Position numbers and translations under genes: made by a program. A stretch of DNA of 48,240 bases from Caballeronia glebae (GTDB lineage Bacteria; Pseudomonadota; Gammaproteobacteria; Burkholderiales; Burkholderiaceae), in assembly GCF_001545035.1 (NCBI RefSeq), contig NZ_FCOJ02000057.1, positions 1-48,240 of the forward strand, given 5' to 3'. The notes beneath the pieces were generated by a model that was not told the origin of the DNA, searched no databases, and saw only the letters and a program-made list of their open reading frames with translations. Within the stretch, counting starts at the first letter, position 1; every line of letters starts with the position of its first letter. Of the stretch, positions 32,980 to 41,364 are shown in pieces.

Positions 32980-34989
32980 TCAGCGATCCAGGAAAGGACG
33001 CAGCTTGTCGGCGCGGCTCGGATGCATGAGCTTGCGCATCGCCTTGCTTTCAATCTGACGAATGCGCTCGCGCGTCACGTCGAACTGCTTGCCCAGTTCT
33101 TCGAGCGTGTAGTCCGACGCCGTGTCGATACCAAAGCGCATGCGCAGCACCTTCGCCTCGCGCGGCGACAACGCGTTGAGCGCATCGTCGATCGCGGCGC
33201 GCATGTTCGCATGCACGGCGGCATCCGCGGGGGACGCGGCGCCCTGGTCTTCGATCATGTCGCCGAGAGTTGCGTCGGCATCTTCACCGACCGGCGTTTC
33301 CAGCGACACCGGCTGCTTCGCGATCTTGAGAATGCCGCGGATCTTCTCTTCCGGCATTTCCATGCGCTCGGCCAGCACCGACGGATGCGCTTCCTGCCCG
33401 GTCTGCTGCAGGATCTCGCGCGAAATGCGGTTCAGCTTGTTGATCGTTTCGATCATGTGAACAGGCACGCGGATCGTACGCGCCTGATCCGCGAGCGAAC
33501 GCGTGACAGCCTGACGAACCCACCACGTCGCATACGTCGAGAACTTCCAGCCACGGCGATATTCGAACTTGTCCACCGCCTTCATCAGACCGATGTTGCC
33601 TTCCTGAATCAGATCCAGGAACTGCATGCCGCGGTTCACGTACTTCTTCGCGATCGAAATGACGAGACGCAGGTTCGCTTCGATCATCTCGCGCTTGGCC
33701 TGACGCATCTTCAACTCGGCGGCCGTCATCTGACGGTTGATCTTCTTGAGTTGCTGAAGCGGCATCTCGAGCACGCCTTCGATGTCGATGAGCTTCTGCT
33801 GCTCTGCCTGAATCGCGGGCAGGCTGCGTTCGAGCGACGCGCCGTATTGCTTCGAAGCGCCCGATGCGCGCGACGTCCATTCGAGATCGGTCTCGTGACC
33901 GACGAACGATTCGACGAACTTTTCGCGCGGCATGCCGCAACGATCCACCGCGATCTGCAACACGCGACGCTCGATGTCACGCACCTGCGCGACCTGTTGC
34001 TGAACATTCACGCACAAGCGGTCGATGGTCTTCGCCGTGAAGCGGATCGAACCTAGCTCACGCTGGATTTCGGCGCGCGACTTCTCGACGGCCTTCGCCG
34101 CCACCGCGCCCGATCCCTTAGGATTACTGGCTTGTTCCGCCAACTCGCGCACGCGTGCGAAGATCTCCAGGCAATCGGCCTTCAGCTGCTTCAGACGCGC
34201 TTCGTTCGATGCGCCGGCATCGTCGCCGTCGAGATCGTCGTCTTCGTCTTCGTCGCTGCCGGATTCATCGGTCTCCGTATCGATTTCGACGGCGTCGCTC
34301 GTGCTCGTATCGGGAGCCGAAATCTCTTCTTCCGGCGTGTCGTCTTCCTTCAGGCCATCGATGAGTTCGTCGATTTTCAGCTCGCCGGCCTCGACTTGCG
34401 CCGCGTCCGCGAGAATGGTCGCGACCGTCGAAGGGCACGCCGCGATGGCCTGAATCATCTCGTGGAGGCCGTCTTCGATGCGCTTTGCAATGGCGATCTC
34501 ACCCGCGCGCGTGAGCAGCTCGGTTGCGCCCATTTCGCGCATGTACATACGGACCGGATCGGTCGTGCGGCCGAATTCGGAATCGACGGTCGACAACGCG
34601 TTTTCCGCTTCCTCGTCCGATTGCTCGTCCGTGACCACGCTCGGGGCGGTATCGTTCAGCAGCAGCGTTTCGGCATCCGGCGCCTGCTCGTAAACGGCGA
34701 CACCCATATCGTGGAACGTGCTGATGATGGTTTCCATCGCCGCCGTTTCAGCGAAATTATCCGGCAGGTGGTCGTTGATCTCGGCGTGCGTGAGATAACC
34801 GCGGTCCTTGCCCAACTGAATGAGCGCGCGCATCTGGCGCTGACGCTCTTCGTTTTGTTCGGCGGTCATTGCGACATCGGGCTGTATCGTGCCGGCCTGG
34901 CCCTTCCCTTTGTTCGCCCGACGGCCCGGTGCCTTGCGTGCCGGCGCGACGATATCCAGCTCCGAATCTTCCCGATCAAAACTTGCCAT
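32980..34989 (-). CDS. rpoD: RNA polymerase sigma-70 (RpoD) housekeeping-type factor, probable extra copy
   Basis: A 669-residue full-length group 1 sigma factor. Region 1.1 (about 40-110), an acidic non-conserved insert (about 180-290), and conserved regions 2-4 are all present. Landmarks include NLRLVISIAKKYVNRGMQFLDLIQEGNIGLMKAVDKFEYRRGWKFSTYATWWVRQAVTRSL and the C-terminal LEELGKQFDVTRERIRQIESKAMRKL. The start at ATG 34989 follows GAGGAGAAAG. No dnaG or rpsU is adjacent, unlike the usual rpoD locus. Its location beside rep suggests a second rpoD on the secondary replicon. A leader of about 180 bases precedes it. Confidence 0.93.
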   Translation of the reverse strand: MASFDREDSELDIVAPARKAPGRRANKGKGQAGTIQPDVAMTAEQNEERQRQMRALIQLGKDRGYLTHAEINDHLPDNFAETAAMETIISTFHDMGVAVYEQAPDAETLLLNDTAPSVVTDEQSDEEAENALSTVDSEFGRTTDPVRMYMREMGATELLTRAGEIAIAKRIEDGLHEMIQAIAACPSTVATILADAAQVEAGELKIDELIDGLKEDDTPEEEISAPDTSTSDAVEIDTETDESGSDEDEDDDLDGDDAGASNEARLKQLKADCLEIFARVRELAEQASNPKGSGAVAAKAVEKSRAEIQRELGSIRFTAKTIDRLCVNVQQQVAQVRDIERRVLQIAVDRCGMPREKFVESFVGHETDLEWTSRASGASKQYGASLERSLPAIQAEQQKLIDIEGVLEMPLQQLKKINRQMTAAELKMRQAKREMIEANLRLVISIAKKYVNRGMQFLDLIQEGNIGLMKAVDKFEYRRGWKFSTYATWWVRQAVTRSLADQARTIRVPVHMIETINKLNRISREILQQTGQEAHPSVLAERMEMPEEKIRGILKIAKQPVSLETPVGEDADATLGDMIEDQGAASPADAAVHANMRAAIDDALNALSPREAKVLRMRFGIDTASDYTLEELGKQFDVTRERIRQIESKAMRKLMHPSRADKLRPFLDR

Positions 34990-35104
34990 ACTTTCTCCTC
35001 GACAGGTTTGCTCGGCGACGACAGATCCCCGGGAGCGAGCGTAACCGCTCGCGATGATTTCGATAACAGCTTCGACCACGGAAGGCTTGCTGAAAATCGC
35101 ATCG

Positions 35105-35181
35105 AGCAAAACACGCAAACCGCATCCAGATGCGGGTTTTGCGTTTTCCATTCGCCCATTACGGCGCAACCTTAGAGTATA
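35105..35181 (-). promoter_or_regulatory. rpoD promoter and structured leader hairpin
   Basis: TATACT (35176-35181, read leftward) is a strong -10 box, giving a start near 35169. Shortly after, CCGCAT (35120-35125) and ATGCGG (35130-35135) form a tight stem. It is extended imperfectly by A/T-rich flanks (35108-35147) and followed leftward by TTTGCGTGTTTT. This could be an attenuator in the rpoD leader, or the terminator of rep transcription. Confidence 0.55.
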
Positions 35182-35277
35182 TCAGAGTTTGCTGCGACGC
35201 AGCAGCCTAATTCAAAAAAGTTTCCCTGCGCGCCTTTTGAGCCGCGTTTGTCTGATGCTTGCCAGTCCAGGCTCGCA

Positions 35278-35293
35278 GTGAGTACGTGCTCAC
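35278..35293. promoter_or_regulatory. 16-bp near-palindrome at the end of rep, candidate parS
   Basis: GTGAGTACGTGCTCAC is palindromic except for one pair. It overlaps the rep stop codon. Known Burkholderia parS sites are also 16-bp palindromes, but this sequence does not match one I can recall, so the role is speculative. Confidence 0.3.
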
Positions 35294-36627
35294 GAACTCA
35301 AGCCCGGTAAATGGCGAAAATCCGTCGACGCCGCCGCACGCGATGCCGCCTGCAAAAGCGAAGTCAATGGGGACACATCGGACCGGGCTTCAGACGATGG
35401 CCGCGCCGTTCCGCTCGCTTTCGTAGATGGGGTGCCACCGGCTGTCTTCAAGCGGAGAAGCGCTTTCAGATCGCTGAGGTGCGCTTCGGATTTGCGCTTG
35501 ATCACGGATGGTAGTGTCCCGATTCGTTGAGAGGAACCGGAATGGGCATCACAGGCATCGACAGCGTTTTCCGACACGATGTGCCCTGCTTCGAGCGCAG
35601 CGACGAAGTCTTTCGCCCATGCCCCGGCATGTACGCGTGGTTGCGTCTCCTCACGATGATGAATGACGATGGACCGGGCGTCGTCCGATACGCGGTACCG
35701 ACGCAAACCATCGCGGCTAACAAAAGATTGACCCGCGAGACCCACGACGGCCGCGTCGGTGCGCGCTGAATCGGTGCGCTCGACTTGTTCCTGCAGTTGA
35801 GCTTCGCGCTGAGTTCGGGCGCGATACGCGAAATCGACCGGGGCCCGCAGAAGCGTGCGGAGGTAGCTTATCGGATGCGTTGCACGTCGCAACGGAGCCC
35901 AGCTGGCTTCCACGACATCGGACAGAAGCTTGCCGTGAGTCTTCGCTTCGCGCATGAGCTTGAAAATCAGAAATTCACGAAATCCCAGCGGCAAGAGGCG
36001 TTGGAGGTCCGCGGGGAGGCGTCCTGGTTGTCTCTTTTGAGTATTAGGGATTAGATCCTTATATATAGCACCGTCTGCCACGGTGACAGACGGACGGGCG
36101 TACGAAAACGCGGCTTCGGTGCTGAGCGCGTTCTCCCGTTGCTGTGCAGACTCGTTCTCGGCCTCGTTCGCTGGCTCAACGAGGCCGAGCAGCGCGGCCG
36201 CCTTCTGGGTCAGATGGATGTAGGCGCGACCAAACAAGCCCGCAGCACCGTAACGTGTCTGAGGCGGGCGCGTGATGAACCCGGCGCCTTCGAGGTCGTC
36301 CATACTCCGATAGAAGGTGCGCATGGATTGCTGAGCGCGTCCGGTGAGTAATTCGCGCCGCGCGAAAATCGGTGCGAAAGGACGAGATGCGTCGACGGTA
36401 CGCGCTAAAGCCGCGAACAATGCGCGTGCGCGTGCGGGAAGGGCTGACGTATGGGTCGCACGATGCGCGGCCCGAAAAATCACCCATGGCAGATTCGATC
36501 GATCGCAAGCGTATTCATCGAGAGCTTGCCGATCGGCAGTCGCCGGAGGGAAATCGTAAGTTTTTGGGCGAGAAACAACCTCGCCTGCAACGGAATGTTG
36601 CGCGATATGCATGTCAAATACGTCCAT
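35290..36627 (-). CDS. Replication initiator protein of the secondary replicon
   Basis: A 445-residue protein of the kind encoded beside parAB on Burkholderiaceae second chromosomes. The N-terminal half (about 40-155) contains a winged-helix-like region (ARALFAALARTV..., RRELLTGRAQQSMRTFYRSMDDLEGAGFI). A second conserved stretch (LPADLQRLLPLGFREFLIFKLMREAKTHGK) follows. The Ser/Thr-rich C-terminus is probably disordered. It should bind the replicon origin. ATG 36627 has no ribosome site, which fits translational control through its leader. The gene order parA-parB-rep and the antisense RNA suggest copy control. Not an obvious RepC homologue. Confidence 0.75.
   Translation of the reverse strand: MDVFDMHIAQHSVAGEVVSRPKTYDFPPATADRQALDEYACDRSNLPWVIFRAAHRATHTSALPARARALFAALARTVDASRPFAPIFARRELLTGRAQQSMRTFYRSMDDLEGAGFITRPPQTRYGAAGLFGRAYIHLTQKAAALLGLVEPANEAENESAQQRENALSTEAAFSYARPSVTVADGAIYKDLIPNTQKRQPGRLPADLQRLLPLGFREFLIFKLMREAKTHGKLLSDVVEASWAPLRRATHPISYLRTLLRAPVDFAYRARTQREAQLQEQVERTDSARTDAAVVGLAGQSFVSRDGLRRYRVSDDARSIVIHHREETQPRVHAGAWAKDFVAALEAGHIVSENAVDACDAHSGSSQRIGTLPSVIKRKSEAHLSDLKALLRLKTAGGTPSTKASGTARPSSEARSDVSPLTSLLQAASRAAASTDFRHLPGLSS
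36025..36093. other. AT-rich stretch and dyad inside rep, candidate origin
   Basis: In an otherwise GC-rich gene, 36028-36070 is strikingly AT-rich (TTTTGAGTATTAGG, TTATATATAG). It is flanked by the dyad CCGTCTG (36071-36077) / CAGACGG (36087-36093). In repABC plasmids the origin lies in an AT-rich stretch of repC, so this could be the melting region. Low confidence without experiment. Confidence 0.4.
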
Positions 36628-36650
36628 TTCGGAAAATGGAAGACAAACGC

Positions 36651-36678
36651 TTGACTGCAGATCGCGTTCCGCTAAACT
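36651..36678 (+). promoter_or_regulatory. Promoter of the rep antisense RNA
   Basis: TTGACT (36651-36656) and TAAACT (36673-36678) are spaced by 16 bases, facing rightward, opposite to rep. They lie in the rep leader, immediately upstream of the rep start. The predicted start is near 36685. Confidence 0.75.
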
Positions 36679-36684
36679 TCGAGT

Positions 36685-36786
36685 GCGTACTCGTGACCCG
36701 ATTGGCGTCGGGAAGCGGACCGGGCGATAAGCAGTTAAGCCCGATATTCAAAAGCCTTCGGTTGGCGCCGAAGGCTTTTGTCTTTG
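36685..36786 (+). ncRNA. Predicted countertranscribed RNA against the rep leader
   Basis: A roughly 100-base RNA transcribed opposite to rep in the parB-rep gap. Three hairpins are visible: CCCGA/TCGGG with loop TTGGCG (36697-36712); CGGGC/GCCCG (36721-36743); and a perfect 12-bp terminator stem AAAAGCCTTCGG/CCGAAGGCTTTT (36750-36779) with the same loop TTGGCG, followed by GTCTTT. Its sense counterpart is the untranslated leader of rep. This matches the position and form of the antisense RNA of repABC plasmids, which limits Rep synthesis. Confidence 0.78.
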
Positions 36787-36929
36787 TGAAGCTTGTTCGT
36801 TACATAGCATCCTCTACGGTGCCGATGCAGCAAGTCATTGATTTACAAGGAAGGTCTACTAGGCTCAATCAACGTCAGCTTTGGCGAATTTGCTAAGTAG
36901 TTGATTTAAAACGAAACTCTAGTAGAACT

Positions 36930-37901
36930 TCAGTCCTGTTCCGATTCGCTCAGCGTTTTGTTGATGAAATCGGCAATCCGCTGTCCCCACTGCTCTGCGT
37001 CGCTCGCGTCTTTCTCAAAGAAACGAACTCCGACCACACCGTTTCTGGTGGAGACTTCACAGACCTTCCTGCGTCCCGACCGAACTACGGTTGCACTCGG
37101 GGCGGCCGCGCGTGGCTTTTCCGCTACGAACGCGACTGCCTTGTCTTGCGTGAAGCTATCGTCCTCAACCAGCCGCCGAATCGCTTCGACTACCTTTTCC
37201 GATTTTCCTGCTTCCGTCAGCGCCGCGAGCTTCTGCGCTGCGTTGCTGCCGAGTCGCTCGGGCTTTTCAGCGAGCGCGACTTTGGCAGCCTCCGGCAGCG
37301 CGTCGAACGAAAAAATTCGCGTGACGTGACTTCTGCTCAGACCCGCGCTTTCGGAAATCTCCGTGCGCGAAAGGCCACTCAGTTCCTGCAATCGCTTGAA
37401 GTTCCAATACTTCTCGAAGTCCGTAAGCGATGGGGACAGCAGATTCGAAAAGAACGCTGCGAACTCGATTTCACCTTCTTCGATCGACGCAACGTTTGCG
37501 CGAATCGTCGGCCGACCGAGCTCCCGGTATGCGGCGACCCGGTTATGGCCCGCGATAATCTCGTAACGAGCGTCCGGCAACGCGCGCACCAAAATTGGCG
37601 TGGCGAGTGCGTGCTGGGCGAGGTTGTTCTTCAGTTCCTGAAACTGCTCGGTTGTGAGCTTGCGCCGACGCCCGCGCACTTCGATAAGAGCATGGAGCGG
37701 CACTTCCAGCGCCGCCTGCTCTTCGAGTTGCGACTCGAGTTCCTTGATTCGTGTCTGTGCCGTGTTGATGCGATGCTGGGCATCCATCAAGCGGCCCGGC
37801 GATGTACGCGGTTCAGTGTTGACCGGCCGCGGCTGCGCCGCGTCCGTCGGCTTGCTGCCGATGTTCGCTGTCTTGGCGAGGAGTCTGTCCCCGATGCCCA
37901 T
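36930..37901 (-). CDS. parB: ParB-type centromere-binding protein
   Basis: A 323-residue ParB. A coiled-coil N-terminus (about 40-66) is followed by the ParB/Srx domain with the box II motif AGHNRVAAYRELG (117-129), the CTP-handling segment, and a helix-turn-helix (GLSRTEISESAGLSRSHVTRIF, about 176-197). The C-terminus is a dimerisation domain. It binds parS and, with ParA, moves sister replicons apart. The start follows the parA stop directly (TAA-ATG), with GGAGGA inside the parA end, so the two are translationally coupled. Confidence 0.95.
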   Translation of the reverse strand: MGIGDRLLAKTANIGSKPTDAAQPRPVNTEPRTSPGRLMDAQHRINTAQTRIKELESQLEEQAALEVPLHALIEVRGRRRKLTTEQFQELKNNLAQHALATPILVRALPDARYEIIAGHNRVAAYRELGRPTIRANVASIEEGEIEFAAFFSNLLSPSLTDFEKYWNFKRLQELSGLSRTEISESAGLSRSHVTRIFSFDALPEAAKVALAEKPERLGSNAAQKLAALTEAGKSEKVVEAIRRLVEDDSFTQDKAVAFVAEKPRAAAPSATVVRSGRRKVCEVSTRNGVVGVRFFEKDASDAEQWGQRIADFINKTLSESEQD

Positions 37902-39080
37902 TTATTCCTCCGTCTGATTCCACGCCCGCGCGAACTGCGCGTCGAGGTGCTCGGCGAGCCGGTCGAGCGGCTCTTTGAATCGGTTGTATGCGGCTGTGCT
38001 GCCGTCCGGCTTCGACAGGTCGTAGACTGTCGAAAGTTGCGCCGACGCGCCCTTCGGAACCGTCGATTCGGGAATCTCGAAAGGCAGCACGCGATCTCCA
38101 TAGGCTTTCTTAAGCCAACCGCGCACGACGCGCGACACATCATCGGACTTGGCTTTGGTCAAGATCACGTTGACAAAATCGAAGCGCTTCTGTTCGAGCA
38201 CGCCCGGCAACTTCTTGGCGATATCCGCGAAGAGGTGCCAGAACTGTGTCGAGCTTGCGAAGTCGAGCGCCTCGGGCGGGCAGGGCAGCAAAATCGCATC
38301 CGACGCGAGCAGCGCGTTGATGGTCAAATAGCTGAGCGCCGGAGGCGTATCAATCACGATCGCGTCGTATTCGTCCGTGAGCGGCATCAGGCCCTTGCGA
38401 ACGATTTCCCAGAACTCGAAGGTGCTGTCGTTCAGCACCTTGGCAGGAATCTCGAACTCGGCGTCGAAAAGAGACGACGACGCCGGGATGAGGTCCAGGT
38501 TATGCCAGTAGGTTTCCTGTACGGCGTAGTGCAGCGTTTGCTGGTCGCCGTAGATGAGCGGAAGAAGGGTCTGATCGTCCGAGATTTCCGCGTCCGGCGC
38601 CCATCCGCATAACTGCGTCGTCGTGCCTTGCGGATCACAGTCGATGACCAGCACTCTGCGGCCGAGCAGCGTCAAGGCCTGCGCGGCTGAGACGGCGGTC
38701 GTCGTCTTGGCGACGCCACCTTTGAAGTTCGCGACTGTCACGATCCTGCCGCGTTTTCCTTCCGGCCGGCGCGGGCGTTCTTTCGTCGCCCGGATCCATG
38801 TGAGCGCTTCCTGGAGCGTGAATTCCTTGCTGCGACCCGCGCCCTTGGACGTGCCCGCAGGCAGGTCGCCCTTGGTGGTCAAGTACTGGAACCGTTGCTT
38901 GTCGACGCCGCAGAGGGAAGCGACCTGCGCGCTCGTGAATGTCGGCGCGCTCTTGCGCGGATACGGCTCCAACATCGCATCGCGGATCTGATTGAGAATG
39001 TCAGTGGCTTGGGCCGCCACCCCCAAGAGCGTTTCGATCGAAACGGATTGATCGACTTCGGGAAGCCGAGCGCTTAGCAT
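37902..39080 (-). CDS. parA: ParA-type partition ATPase with N-terminal HTH (type Ia)
   Basis: A 392-residue partition ATPase. The N-terminal about 100 residues hold a helix-turn-helix (FTSAQVASLCGVDKQRFQYLTTKG), as in plasmid P1/F ParA proteins that repress their own promoter. The deviant Walker A is KGGVAKTT (120-127), then Walker A' VLVIDCDPQG and Walker B IVIDTPP. It works with ParB on parS DNA. Starts possible at ATG 39080 or GTG 39095. Two inverted repeats (39119-39203) upstream look like operators. Confidence 0.95.
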   Translation of the reverse strand: MLSARLPEVDQSVSIETLLGVAAQATDILNQIRDAMLEPYPRKSAPTFTSAQVASLCGVDKQRFQYLTTKGDLPAGTSKGAGRSKEFTLQEALTWIRATKERPRRPEGKRGRIVTVANFKGGVAKTTTAVSAAQALTLLGRRVLVIDCDPQGTTTQLCGWAPDAEISDDQTLLPLIYGDQQTLHYAVQETYWHNLDLIPASSSLFDAEFEIPAKVLNDSTFEFWEIVRKGLMPLTDEYDAIVIDTPPALSYLTINALLASDAILLPCPPEALDFASSTQFWHLFADIAKKLPGVLEQKRFDFVNVILTKAKSDDVSRVVRGWLKKAYGDRVLPFEIPESTVPKGASAQLSTVYDLSKPDGSTAAYNRFKEPLDRLAEHLDAQFARAWNQTEE

Positions 39081-39118
39081 GGAATTCGCAGTCACTGGCG
39101 GGCCTGGGTAAGCAAATA

Positions 39119-39158
39119 ATTCTTCGGTTTGTGGAAAACAAGTTGCAAACCGAAGAAT
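39119..39158. repeat. Inverted repeat upstream of parA (13-bp arms)
   Basis: ATTCTTCGGTTTG (39119-39131) and CAAACCGAAGAAT (39146-39158) are perfect inverted copies around 14 bases. The spacer includes TGTGGAAAA, near a DnaA box. The position, 39-78 bases before the parA start, fits a ParA/ParB operator or parS. Confidence 0.7.
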
Positions 39159-39177
39159 AAACGGCGAACCGGTAAAC

Positions 39178-39203
39178 CTCAAGTAAACTCTGAAGTACTT
39201 GAG
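39178..39203. repeat. Second inverted repeat upstream of parA (8-bp arms)
   Basis: CTCAAGTA (39178-39185) and TACTTGAG (39196-39203) are perfect inverted copies around a 10-base spacer. It lies between the larger repeat and the recombinase gene. Possible additional operator or centromere site. Confidence 0.6.
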
Positions 39204-39253
39204 CGCCCGCAGCGGACATTTTTACAACGTCGTCCGCGCGTGTAAACGCGAAA

Positions 39254-41224
39254 TTAAGACGAATCTCGGGATTTCCGTGTTAACGAGGCGCCGCGAATCA
39301 GTGCTTCGATGCCGAGAAATCGGCCAGCGTCTTCATTTTTTAGGTAAACGGCGGTGGTTGCGAGATCGGCATGGCCGAGTCCGGCGCCGACTTCACGCAG
39401 GTCGGCACCGTGTCCGATTGCGTGCGTCGAGTGGGTGTGACGCAGCCAGTGCGTGCTCGCGCGTGTCAAATGCCGTCCGCCGCCTGGCGCGCGAGATTCC
39501 GAGAGCGCGGCCGCATTAAAAAAGATTGTCTTGAAGATCTTTCCGAGCCCATCGGGCGTCAGTGCTTGTCCGCCGCGCGCCTGAGCCAGAACCGGCGTTC
39601 CTTCTGCGCAATCCAGCGGATTCGGCAGTCCGCGCAATTTCAGGTTTTCCGTCAACGTCTCGACGACGATCGGCGGTAAAAGCACCGAGCGCGGCGCGCC
39701 GCGGCCTCCATCGACGGCAAGACGCCACACCACGCCCTCAACGCCGGATAGACGTCCCGCACTGAGCGCGTCGGTGGTTGCGGTCGCGAGCTCGGCGCGA
39801 CGCAAACCCGTGGCGTAAGCGAGAAGCAGCGCCAATTTGTCGCGGTGCTCGGCGAACGAGTATTCCGTCCGCTCGACCGATTCCAGCACGCATTTCCACT
39901 GCCCCGCGTCGAGCGAGCGGGTCGCCGATTCAAATATGGGCGGCCTCGCGACGCGCGCGAAGCCCGCAAAAGGATTGACCATCAGATAACGCTGGCCGAC
40001 GAGCCACTCGCACATCGCGCTCAATATGGAGCGCGCCGTCTCGCGGCTGCGGTCGGACAAGGGGCCGGCAAACGGACGCCAGTCGCCGAAACACCGCTCG
40101 CCGCGATGCCTGGCGACCCAACGCGCCGCCGGCTGCGGATCGGCTAAAAACGCTCCGATGTAGTCGGCGCATTCGTCGGCATCGAGGGACGAAATCGGCT
40201 TGCCTTTCTCGATCAGAGCCCAAAGCAGCAGCCGTTCCGCTTCCCGCCGATAAGCACGCCGCGTGTGCTGGCTGTTCGAACGGGCGTCGAGCCAGGCTGA
40301 GATCGCGCGGATATCGGTGTCGAACTGCGGCCTAGCAACCGCCCGATTTGACCCTTTTGACCCGTCGAGCGCTGGCGGGACGCGCAGCGTTTCAAGCGGC
40401 GAGATCACGACGGCGTCGCGTTCATCGACTTCCGGAGCCGGCTTCGACGGAATATCGCCCGAGCGCCACTGCCGCCGCGGCACCAGCGCGACGGGCGACA
40501 GCGTGTGCCGAAGCGCCTGAGCGTGGAGTTGCAGCCAGTCGACCACGCGTTGCGCGCCTTTCGGACCGAGCCGGGGCACGGCCGAGTACCACCGATTCCG
40601 CCGCCGCTCGATCAGTCCGATGACGTCCGCGAGCGTCGAAAGTCCGGCCGCCGTCAGTCGCGCGGCGACGGCAGACTCGAACCAGCCGTCGATGGGATGA
40701 TCCGGACTCGGATCCTGCGCAAGCGACGCCTCCATGCGCGCGAGCGCATCCGCTTGCCGCCGCCGCAATCGCGCATTGCGCGCGGCGCGGCGATCGACGG
40801 CGGGCGAGGCGTCGGGCGGATAGGCCTCCTCGTAGAGCGCCAGCAATTCGGACTCGCTGTAGACGCCATCCGGATCGATTCTTTCGCGGAAGTCGTCGAG
40901 CGGCGGGGCGGCCGTGGCCGGCGGCTCGAAGAGGGGAATGCTGCCTGGCCGAAGCCGCAGCAAGTGCGCGGCTTCCGTATCGCGGGCGCGTCGGGCGAGA
41001 ACCGAGAGCGTATCGCGCAGCGCGTCGATCAGCCGCCGGGTCGTGCGCACGTCGGTGCTGGCATCGCCATACGAAGCATGCAACTGCGCCTCCGACACGC
41101 CGTCGAGATAACCGCGATACAGCGCGAAGTGCTGCCGCGTAAGACGGCTCGGCGCACGCAAGCGGACTGTCTCCACCGCGCTTTCTGCCAAACGTCCTCC
41201 GGAGCGTGCCGTTTGGGTAGCCAT
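39254..41224 (-). CDS. Large tyrosine site-specific recombinase
   Basis: A 656-residue tyrosine recombinase. An N-terminal region (about 30-250) with a helix-hairpin-helix-like segment (LTAAGLSTLADVIGLIERRR, about 190-235) resembles the phage-integrase N-terminal extension of some large recombinases. A core-binding domain follows (about 300-415), then the catalytic domain with Arg475 (TGLRRAE), His592-x-x-Arg595 (HWLRH), His618 (GLGHAD) and Tyr627 (TAVY). All five key residues are present. AAGGA precedes the start. The position directly before parA and the dyad at 41295 suggest replicon dimer resolution. Confidence 0.9.
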   Translation of the reverse strand: MATQTARSGGRLAESAVETVRLRAPSRLTRQHFALYRGYLDGVSEAQLHASYGDASTDVRTTRRLIDALRDTLSVLARRARDTEAAHLLRLRPGSIPLFEPPATAAPPLDDFRERIDPDGVYSESELLALYEEAYPPDASPAVDRRAARNARLRRRQADALARMEASLAQDPSPDHPIDGWFESAVAARLTAAGLSTLADVIGLIERRRNRWYSAVPRLGPKGAQRVVDWLQLHAQALRHTLSPVALVPRRQWRSGDIPSKPAPEVDERDAVVISPLETLRVPPALDGSKGSNRAVARPQFDTDIRAISAWLDARSNSQHTRRAYRREAERLLLWALIEKGKPISSLDADECADYIGAFLADPQPAARWVARHRGERCFGDWRPFAGPLSDRSRETARSILSAMCEWLVGQRYLMVNPFAGFARVARPPIFESATRSLDAGQWKCVLESVERTEYSFAEHRDKLALLLAYATGLRRAELATATTDALSAGRLSGVEGVVWRLAVDGGRGAPRSVLLPPIVVETLTENLKLRGLPNPLDCAEGTPVLAQARGGQALTPDGLGKIFKTIFFNAAALSESRAPGGGRHLTRASTHWLRHTHSTHAIGHGADLREVGAGLGHADLATTAVYLKNEDAGRFLGIEALIRGASLTRKSRDSS

Positions 41225-41294
41225 TTATCCTTATTTTTCAGTAGTTTGGGCCGAGGTTATCAACCAGCTTCGAATTTGACAAGGAAAATCGCTA

Positions 41295-41320
41295 CATCTG
41301 ATAAGTCGGATTATCAGATG
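41295..41320. repeat. 26-bp dyad with dif-like geometry, upstream of the recombinase gene
   Basis: Arms CATCTGATAA (41295-41304) and TTATCAGATG (41311-41320) are perfect inverted copies around the 6-base spacer GTCGGA. Tyrosine-recombinase sites such as dif have about 11-bp arms and a 6-bp core, with ATAA-N6-TTAT at the centre. It is 71 bases from the recombinase start, just upstream of a possible -35 box (TTGTCA). An operator function is the alternative. Confidence 0.6.
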
Positions 41321-41364
41321 CTGGGCCGCTCCGAACGTGTGTGAGCGGTACTCCGCTGACGCGC

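Noticed and set aside
41295..41320. 26-bp dyad as an MntR or Fur operator of mntH
   Set aside because: It does not resemble the manganese or iron operators I know and lies about 45 bases upstream of the likely mntH promoter. Kept as an alternative, not as the call.
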